Assembly: GCA_034432755.1 (NCBI GenBank)
Contig: DAOUBQ010000093.1
Coordinates: 15,328-79,327, forward strand
Length of the DNA stretch: 64,000 nt
Reading direction: 5' to 3'
DNA from: UBA5195 sp034432755
GTDB lineage: Bacteria > Chloroflexota > Anaerolineae > Anaerolineales > Villigracilaceae
This document shows, piece by piece, positions 58,611 through 64,000 of this stretch. How positions within the stretch are numbered: position 1 is the first letter of the stretch; each line of letters begins with the position of its first letter. The notes under the pieces are model-generated. The model was not told the origin of the DNA. It saw only the letters and a list, made by a program, of their open reading frames with translations, and ran no database searches. Both the position numbers and the translations under genes were made by a program.

Positions 58611-58639
58611 ATTTTACAGCAGAAAATTGATTCCGTCAA
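58611..58639 (-). promoter_or_regulatory. Promoter of tRNA-Ala (and possibly the leuS leader)
   Basis: On the minus strand, TTGACG (58639-58634), 17-base spacer, TAAAAT (58616-58611), about 16-20 bases before the tRNA 5' end. No separate promoter was found between the tRNA and the T-box. Confidence 0.7.
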
Positions 58640-58815
58640 CCAGTATTTTTTTCTACTTTAACGCTGGTAGCAGAATTATAGCCGCGCATGTTGGTTTTAT
58701 CAAGGGACATTTTGTCTCTTTGTGTGGCCTACTTAAATCTTCCTAACCCGCCGAATAGACGGAATGCTCAGCGCAAAACCTGCCGCAAAAACACCCTCTA
58801 GCCTGTTCATTGGGT

Positions 58816-59517
58816 TTACTTGCACAACGCCGCCAAACCCTGGCGGTCTAAAATCACCAGCTTGCCGGCCGGGTTGGTCGAAATCAAGCCTTGTTCGCGG
58901 AAGGAGACCATCGCCTGGTTGACCCGTTTGCGCGAAGCCCCTACCAGGTCGGCAATGTCGGCCTGTTTCAGGGTGATTGGGATAATGACTGGTTCTCCTG
59001 AATGGTGGGAATCATAGCGGTCGGCAAAAGCCAGCAGTTGTCGCGCCACGCGGCCTTTGGTATCCAGAGTTGCCAGAGATTGAATGAGCTCATTATTCAT
59101 TCGCAGGCGTGCACCCATGATATTGACCAGGTTACGAGAGATGCGCGGAAACTCGTCGAGCATTTGGTGGAAGGCGGTTTTATCCATCCAAAGCATTAAC
59201 GTTTCTTCGAGCGTAATCGCGCTGGCAGAATGCCCAGAACTATCGAGCAGGCTGATTTCACCCAGGGTATCTCCCGCTCCAATAATGGATAGAACGACCG
59301 ACGGTTTATCAACCTGGTCAATATAGATTTTCACCGTACCAGCCAAGATGATGTAAACTGCCTCTCCTGGTTGTTCGGCCACAAGCACATTTGCCCCAGC
59401 CGTAAAAACCTTGCGGTGCGCCCGGCGGGCAATCCATTCCAGTTCAGCCTGGTTAAGGCCGCGAAAGAGCGGAATGGACGAAAGGATGGTGTGTGTATCG
59501 GAAGATGACTCTGGCAT
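58816..59517 (-). CDS. Crp/Fnr-family transcriptional regulator
   Basis: 233 residues. The cyclic-nucleotide-binding beta barrel is about 15-130 (FTAGANVLVAEQPGEAVYIILAGTVKIYI, GEISLLDSSGHSASAI). The dimer helix is followed by a winged helix at about 165-225 (ITLKQADIADLVGASRKRVNQAMVSFREQGLI). The cAMP-binding RSA motif is HSASA, and no Fe-S cysteine cluster is visible, so the effector is unknown. A TAAAAT at 59529-59524 lies about 7 bases before the ATG, suggesting a leaderless mRNA. Confidence 0.9.
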   Translation of the reverse strand: MPESSSDTHTILSSIPLFRGLNQAELEWIARRAHRKVFTAGANVLVAEQPGEAVYIILAGTVKIYIDQVDKPSVVLSIIGAGDTLGEISLLDSSGHSASAITLEETLMLWMDKTAFHQMLDEFPRISRNLVNIMGARLRMNNELIQSLATLDTKGRVARQLLAFADRYDSHHSGEPVIIPITLKQADIADLVGASRKRVNQAMVSFREQGLISTNPAGKLVILDRQGLAALCK

Positions 59518-59956
59518 GGCCTGATTTTACCTCGATTGAAAATGACGGCATAATGAATGGGGATGACAAGAAGGCGCATACCGATCAATAAACAACGCGG
59601 GGCCGGAAACAGTTTCTCCGACCCCGCAAATAAGCTCAGCGTTTATCCCCCGCTCCCCCTATTTACTTTTTTCACAATCTTTATTATGACTGAAATTTAT
59701 TTTTTTGCAAGGAAATATGGGACAGCCTGGGTGAGAAATATTTCTCACCCAGGCGGCAATCTTTCATCAACCCGGCCCGATGAAGGACAATGAGGCGGCC
59801 CGAGACGTTTCCTGGGAGTATCAATGCGATACGAGATTTGCTCACGCTCCTGAAATTGGCTTGCCACCCGATGACGAATAACGCACTCAAACCACCTCCC
59901 ATTATTTCTGCATATGCTTCACGGTAAAACGACCTTTTTGCAATGGACTCATACAA
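59518..59956. other. Non-coding gap with hairpins upstream of the Crp-family gene
   Basis: Holds a -10 box next to the regulator start (59524-59529), an 11-bp GC hairpin with one mismatch (GCGGGGCCGGA / TCCGACCCCGC, 59597-59627), and the 30-bp perfect palindrome at 59725-59754. No gene is supported. Confidence 0.5.
59725..59754. promoter_or_regulatory. Perfect 30-bp palindrome
   Basis: The left arm is GCCTGGGTGAGAAAT; the right arm is its exact reverse complement with no loop. The core GTGAGAAATATTTCTCAC has the look of an operator. There is no adjacent T-run, so it is not an obvious terminator. Confidence 0.5.
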
Positions 59957-59987
59957 AAAAAGGGACGCGTTGCAACGCGTCCCTTTT
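59951..59987 (-). terminator. Intrinsic terminator of rpsU-infA
   Basis: AAAAGGGACGCGTTG / CAACGCGTCCCTTTT, a perfect 15-bp inverted repeat, followed on the minus strand by a run of seven T. It lies 23 bases after the infA stop. Confidence 0.92.
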
Positions 59988-60009
59988 GATTGCGAGGCAT
60001 GGTGTATGG

Positions 60010-60258
60010 CTATTCTTCAACCGAGGCTGCGGTCATCTTGCGCTGGCGGAACGTAATGCGCCCACGAGTCAGGTCGTAGGGGGACATTTCTACCTTGACA
60101 CGGTCCCCCAACAAGATGCGAATGTAGAACTTGCGCATCTTGCCCGATAGATAGGCCAAAACCTCGTGACCGTTTTCCAAACGCACCCGGAACTGGGTGC
60201 CGGGCAGGGCCTCGATTACCGTTCCTTCCACTACAAGTTTGTCATCTTCTTTCGCCAT
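60010..60258 (-). CDS. infA: Translation initiation factor IF-1
   Basis: 82 residues from the ATG at 60258 (MAKEDDKLVVEGTVIEALPG), GGAGG upstream. The S1-like OB fold is complete, with FRVRLENGHEVLAYLSGKMR and the closing DLTRGRITFRQR. Length is slightly above the usual 72 because of a short C-terminal tail. It binds the 30S A site during initiation. It pairs with rpsU rather than with the spc operon here, 16 bases after it. Confidence 0.95.
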   Translation of the reverse strand: MAKEDDKLVVEGTVIEALPGTQFRVRLENGHEVLAYLSGKMRKFYIRILLGDRVKVEMSPYDLTRGRITFRQRKMTAASVEE

Positions 60259-60274
60259 ACACACCTCCAGTCAT

Positions 60275-60472
60275 CTATTCAGTGTACTTCACCTGGCGCC
60301 GCTTGAGACGGCGGGCGGCTTTTTTCTCATCCATGCGGCGCTGCTCGCTCTTGGAAACGAACCAGCGTTTGCGGCGCACGGTGCTGAGGACACCACTCTT
60401 CACAACCTTCTTGCGAAAGCGCTTGAGCAATTGGTCCTGCGATTCATTGTTTCGTAATACCACAATCGTCAT
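60275..60472 (-). CDS. rpsU: Ribosomal protein bS21
   Basis: 65 residues from the ATG at 60472 (MTIVVLRNNESQDQLLKRFR), GGGAGG upstream. The sequence is short and very basic, with RKKVVKSGVLSTVRRKRWF and a C-terminal RRLKRR, normal for bS21. It is part of the 30S platform next to the anti-Shine-Dalgarno region. First gene of an rpsU-infA unit. Confidence 0.95.
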   Translation of the reverse strand: MTIVVLRNNESQDQLLKRFRKKVVKSGVLSTVRRKRWFVSKSEQRRMDEKKAARRLKRRQVKYTE

Positions 60473-60773
60473 GCTGTACTCACCTCCCTTCTGCGAAGGG
60501 ATAAAGAAAAAATAATCGGCTGGTTGCAGACTCAGCCGAATAACACGCGCCATCAAGGAAAGAGGACAACGATGAAAATGCTTGCGCATCAGGCTTTTGG
60601 ACAACTCCTTTTGACCACCGATAAGGGCAATCGAGCGGGGCTGGTCTGCGACCAGGAATTATACTACACAACCTTAAGGCAATGAAGGTTATGATCAGAC
60701 GAATTTGGTATGTTTTTTTGACTGAGCCTGAACTTGCCCGCCAGGAAAATGACCTCTTTGGGATGTCTTCCGG
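60473..60773. other. rpsU leader and promoter region
   Basis: On the minus strand TATAAT (60663-60658) lies about 185 bases before rpsU, with a weak TTCATT at the -35 position. The long leader contains a 6-bp hairpin (CGGCTG/CAGCCG, about 60516-60537). No gene is supported. Confidence 0.45.
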
Positions 60774-61139
60774 TCAACAGGGTTTTTCTTCAATAATTGT
60801 AGTTGTGTCTGGCAGGTTGGGAACAACGCACAGGAACTCGAATGGTTCGTCGCCTGTGTTCTGGTACCAGTGAGGAATATCCGCCGGGATATAGATGATA
60901 TCGCCTTTCCCGACCTCGAACACTTCCGCGCCGATTCCGATGCGCGCCCTGCCGCCCAGCACATACTGTTCGTGTTCCACTGTGTTGGTATGGCGCGGCA
61001 TTCCGCCTCCCGGTTCCATCACAAAGCGGCGCATGGCAAAGTGCGGGCCTTCTTGGGCTGAAATCAGCACTTGCCGGGTTGTTTTGACGCCGCCGGCGAC
61101 GATGGTCACTTCCACTTCATTTACGTTCTTGACAGACAT
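60774..61139 (-). CDS. Single-domain cupin protein
   Basis: 121 residues from the ATG at 61139, with AGGAGG upstream; a longer frame to 61340 has no family sequence. Cupin motif 1 is MPRHTNTVEHEQYVLGG (about 50-66, two His and a Glu as metal ligands), and motif 2 is YIPADIPHWYQNTG (about 83-96, the third His). Such proteins bind a metal and act as small enzymes or sensors; the ligand is unknown. Monocistronic. Confidence 0.85.
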   Translation of the reverse strand: MSVKNVNEVEVTIVAGGVKTTRQVLISAQEGPHFAMRRFVMEPGGGMPRHTNTVEHEQYVLGGRARIGIGAEVFEVGKGDIIYIPADIPHWYQNTGDEPFEFLCVVPNLPDTTTIIEEKPC

Positions 61140-61430
61140 GGTTCCTCCTGGCTGTGTGGAGACTATTCGAAAATGATTCTGACAGCATCCTGTCCAAACC
61201 TTTTGCACTTTTCCGGAGTATACCAGCAACTTAGGTGTGGGCTTTCGTACTGCAACAGATTGTCCTCGTATGGGGATTGATGTGGCGCGCCCTATATTTG
61301 GGTAGTGCGAGATTAATTTCGCGCGACGCGAATTTGTCAATTGGCAAACTTTCGGCGGAGAGGGTATCGTGCGAATGTTTGGATAGATACTTGATAAAAA
61401 ACATCTAGCCCGTTAATTTTACCAATGAAA

Positions 61431-62645
61431 CTAGCCTCGAACGGTCACCGTCCCGGACTGAACCTGCCAGAGCGTGGATGCTTTCACAAACTCCGGCGTA
61501 AAAAAATGCTCATCGGTGGTGGTGAGCAGGGCCTGGTCGGGTTCGGAGAGCGTGGCGAGCAAATCGGCGCGACGTTCCGCGTCGAGTTCGGCCATCACCT
61601 CATCGAGCAGCACAACCGGCCATTGGCCGGTTTTCTCTTTCATCCAGGCGACTTCAGCCAGTTTCAAAGAGAGAAGCGTGGTGCGCACCTGCCCGCGCGA
61701 GCCGTAGGTTCCCAAGTCGACCTTTCCCGCCAGGAAGCGCAAATCATCGCGGTGCGGGCCAATGGTGGTGACGCCGCGCTGAATTTCTTCGGGGCGCAGT
61801 CTTCGCAGGGCTTCGGAAAACCCTTTTCTAATGGCAGGCAGGTCACAGCCAGAGCGGTCAACGGCTACATCGAGGGGGAGGGTTCTCTGTCCATTGCCAG
61901 GAGAAAGCGGGTCAAAAGCGGGAAGATAGGCCAGGCGTAACACTTCCTTGCCGCGTGTGAGAGCCAGGTGGGTGCGTTTGGCAAATTTCTCCAGCTCTTG
62001 AATGGCCTGAATGCGCCCCCAGATGAGTTGCGCGCCGCTTTCTGCCAGGCTGTCATCCCAAAAGTCAAGTTGCGCCTGGTCGCCGCCACGCTCAGATAGT
62101 AGTTTGAGCAGGGCGTTGCGCTGCTCGAGGGCTTTCTGGTATTCACTCAGGGCTTTGGCATACCCTGGGATGATTTGCGCCAGCGACAGGTTCAGGATGC
62201 GGCGGCGTTCCTCGGGGCCGCCCTCCAGCACCTGCGACATGTGGGGGACGTAAAGTGCGGCGTTGAAGATGCCAATGACCTCGCCAACCGGGCGTTTGAC
62301 TCTATCGAGCAGAACTTCTTTGCGGGCGCGTTGCCCGCTCTGCACACCCACCGGTTCGACGATAATGCGCACCTCGATGCGGCGGGAAACTCCCTGGCGG
62401 GCGAAATCGGCCACGATGCGTGCAACAGCCGGTTTGGAGGAGTCACTGGCGGCGACGAAGTTGACCAGTTGCCGGTCGGTGTGGGTCTGGAAGGAAGAAA
62501 ACGTGGCGAGAAAGTAAATGGCTTCCAGTACGCTGGTTTTGCCCTGGGCATTGCTCCCCACCAGCAAAACAGCCCGCCGTGGAACATCCAGGTCCAGGCG
62601 GGCAAAATTGCGAAAATTGGTGAGGGAGAGATGGGTGAGATACAT
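61431..62645 (-). CDS. recF: DNA replication and repair protein RecF
   Basis: 404 residues. Walker A VGSNAQGKTSVLEAI (about 29-43), the SMC-like RRRILNLSLAQIIPGYAKAL region, signature TYGSRGQVRTTLLSLKLAE, and Walker B VVLLDEVMAELDAERR. RecF loads RecA at gapped DNA. The usual dnaA-dnaN neighbours are absent; it follows def by 3 bases. The start ATG lies directly after the def stop. Confidence 0.95.
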   Translation of the reverse strand: MYLTHLSLTNFRNFARLDLDVPRRAVLLVGSNAQGKTSVLEAIYFLATFSSFQTHTDRQLVNFVAASDSSKPAVARIVADFARQGVSRRIEVRIIVEPVGVQSGQRARKEVLLDRVKRPVGEVIGIFNAALYVPHMSQVLEGGPEERRRILNLSLAQIIPGYAKALSEYQKALEQRNALLKLLSERGGDQAQLDFWDDSLAESGAQLIWGRIQAIQELEKFAKRTHLALTRGKEVLRLAYLPAFDPLSPGNGQRTLPLDVAVDRSGCDLPAIRKGFSEALRRLRPEEIQRGVTTIGPHRDDLRFLAGKVDLGTYGSRGQVRTTLLSLKLAEVAWMKEKTGQWPVVLLDEVMAELDAERRADLLATLSEPDQALLTTTDEHFFTPEFVKASTLWQVQSGTVTVRG

Positions 62646-62648
62646 TGG

Positions 62649-63173
62649 TTAAACGTTGTCTTGCACCTGGCTCTCTGGCTTCCATACTTTGGTGGCGCGG
62701 TCGGTAAAAAGGACGCCGTTCAAGTGGTCAATTTCGTGCTGGAAGATGCGCGCTGTCCAATCTTTGAGTTTGAGCGTGATGGGCTGCCCGCGCCGGTTCT
62801 GTCCTTTGACCGTGACGGCTTCAAAGCGTTCCACCTCGCCCAGATAGCCGGGGATGGAGAGACAGCCTTCGGTCCCGGTCACCGTTTCAGGGGAGACGCG
62901 GGTTATTTCGGGATTGACGACTACATACAGCCGTTTGGGCGCCGCTTCAGCGCCCTCCCGCTCTTCGTCTTCTTCCTTCTCGAAGTATTCCACAACGATG
63001 ATTTGTTCCAGCACGCCGATTTGCGGCGCGGCCAACCCAACGCCAGGGGCCTGGCGCATGGTTTCGACCATGTCGTCAATCAATGTTTGAAGATTGTCGT
63101 CAAATTTGGTCACTTTTTGGGCTTTGCGGCGAAGCACCGGGTCTGGAACGGTTACGATTTCACGAATTGCCAT
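62649..63173 (-). CDS. def: Peptide deformylase
   Basis: 174 residues. Motif 1 GVGLAAPQIGV (about 44-54), motif 2 EGCLSIPG (metal ligand Cys104), motif 3 QHEIDHLNG (His146, Glu147, His150). It removes the formyl group from nascent proteins. A short acidic insert (EKEEDEEREGAEAAPK, about 65-80) is longer than usual. Upstream of recF with a 3-base gap. Confidence 0.96.
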   Translation of the reverse strand: MAIREIVTVPDPVLRRKAQKVTKFDDNLQTLIDDMVETMRQAPGVGLAAPQIGVLEQIIVVEYFEKEEDEEREGAEAAPKRLYVVVNPEITRVSPETVTGTEGCLSIPGYLGEVERFEAVTVKGQNRRGQPITLKLKDWTARIFQHEIDHLNGVLFTDRATKVWKPESQVQDNV

Positions 63174-63222
63174 GTCTTCCTTCTACCTTTACAAAGTTTT
63201 ACTGATAACTTGCTGCCCGATT

Positions 63223-64000
63223 TTACCCCAAATCGCCGCCGCGGGCCTGGCGGCGCTCTTCTTCGATTTCCTGGATTGTTTTGTGATAGTAGGCCAGCCA
63301 TTCGGCCATGCGTTCGCGCTCGCCAGAAACTTCGGCTTCTTTTTTCTTTGCCAATCTGACTTGCAGGCGGCGGATGATATCCTGTTGCACGGTGGGTGGG
63401 TCGGCCACATCTTCGAAATCAAAGTTCGTGCCGCCCACTGAAATATAAACCGTTCCAAAGTTAAGCAGAATCTCGATAGGGCCGTTGCGCTTGTACTCAG
63501 AGCTGAGAATACCATCGAGCGGGGCGGCTTTGCGGTCTTCCACGCCGAAAGGTTTTTTGTAAACGTCAATAATCTGGTCGGGCGTTACCTGGTAAACGTC
63601 ATTCTTCCAGTCTTCATAGTCATAAAACCACCAAAATGCCAGACCAATTAGCAGGGTGAGCAAGATGAAAACCAACCAGAGCGGCGGGGGACCAATCAGA
63701 AAAGGATAGGCTGCCAGGGCGGTCAACACCAACAAAGCCCCGCCAATTTGAGGAAATGTATCGCGGAGAAGCACGAACCAGTGTTTGTGATAGATGACTG
63801 TTCCACCGTCTTCCTGGCGAAGTGGGAATAACTTATCCCAAAGCGTTTTAACGTTGCTTTGCGGCACAGGCGGGATGGGCTTGGGCATGGGCGGTGGAGG
63901 GGGCAAATCGCGCTTTGGCACGCCCAATTTGGCGCGAATGCTGTTTTTGATGCTTTCTTCATCCATCTTGCGGGTGATTTGCTTGGTGCGGTTCCAGTAT
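63223..64000 (-). CDS. PH-like domain membrane protein, 5' end beyond the right edge
   Basis: The frame stays open to the window edge: codons before the internal ATG at 63966 read WNRTKQITRK, and that ATG has no Shine-Dalgarno. The gene therefore probably starts outside. Visible parts are a Pro-rich stretch (PPPPPMPKPIPP), two membrane helices (GGALLVLTALAAYPFLIG and LWLVFILLTLLIGLAFWWF), and a PH-like domain (YQVTPDQIIDVYKKPFG ... ILLNFGTVYISV). A coiled Glu/Arg C-terminus follows. Such PH-membrane proteins are seen in Chloroflexota, sometimes fused to cyclic-nucleotide-binding domains; whether that applies here is unknown. Confidence 0.72.
   Translation of the reverse strand, partial: YWNRTKQITRKMDEESIKNSIRAKLGVPKRDLPPPPPMPKPIPPVPQSNVKTLWDKLFPLRQEDGGTVIYHKHWFVLLRDTFPQIGGALLVLTALAAYPFLIGPPPLWLVFILLTLLIGLAFWWFYDYEDWKNDVYQVTPDQIIDVYKKPFGVEDRKAAPLDGILSSEYKRNGPIEILLNFGTVYISVGGTNFDFEDVADPPTVQQDIIRRLQVRLAKKKEAEVSGERERMAEWLAYYHKTIQEIEEERRQARGGDLG

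Noticed and set aside
61140..61430. Extra N-terminal coding sequence for the cupin (start at 61340)
   Set aside because: AGGAGG precedes the ATG at 61139 and the upstream frame has no cupin sequence; otherwise nothing is seen in this gap.

Overview
The window reads as a chromosomal segment of a Chloroflexota bacterium, most likely class Anaerolineae. This is inferred from protein style, not from a marker gene. The clues are a short IF-2 in a nusA-ylxR-infB-rbfA-nrnA-truB-ribF operon without rimP, very large multi-GAF kinases, secreted proteins with P-T-E-T linkers and dockerins, moderate-to-high GC, several genes without a Shine-Dalgarno, and many short intergenic repeats. There is no prophage, CRISPR array or insertion sequence. 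One MITE-like element and several repeat families are present.

Layout. 1-5954: the N-terminal part of a secreted DUF11-type protein, an SRP RNA gene with its own promoter, three small exported or membrane proteins, an IMPase-family phosphatase and alanine racemase. 6317-14024: DegV, a split NAD synthetase (amidase plus NadE), speD-speE, and thrC with an AI-2E-family permease and a glycosyltransferase. 14170-16988: a flotillin-like coiled-coil protein and a decayed VapBC pair (intact antitoxin, deleted toxin). 17630-25645: the nusA-infB-truB-ribF operon behind a leader terminator. 25754-30119: two lipoproteins, one of them a ZnuA with an inserted beta domain behind a Fur-type box, and an FAD oxidoreductase. 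30141-35460: ssb, a YbhN-like membrane protein, and a TPP-riboswitch operon thiN-thiB-thiP.

35511-50341 is one ten-gene minus-strand transcription unit behind a good sigma70-type promoter. In order it encodes a DUF4388 protein, a small Ras-like GTPase, an alpha/beta hydrolase, a V4R-type cysteine-rich protein, a left-handed beta-helix protein, an acyl-ACP reductase-like enzyme, a response regulator with a degenerate GGDEF domain, a 2481-residue multi-GAF histidine kinase, a CheY-like receiver, and a second alpha/beta hydrolase whose nucleophile serine is glycine. It mixes signalling with fatty-acyl/aldehyde chemistry and is the best candidate for an undescribed system. 50474-55098 is a second unusual set: two secreted proteins that each carry a cohesin-like domain and a dockerin, plus a membrane protein with a cohesin outside and an FHA domain inside.

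55418-64000 is housekeeping: leuS under a T-box with a 48-codon ORF between them, tRNA-Ala(GGC), a Crp/Fnr regulator, rpsU-infA, a cupin, recF, def, and a PH-like membrane protein that runs off the right edge. All identifications are by eye; no database search was run.
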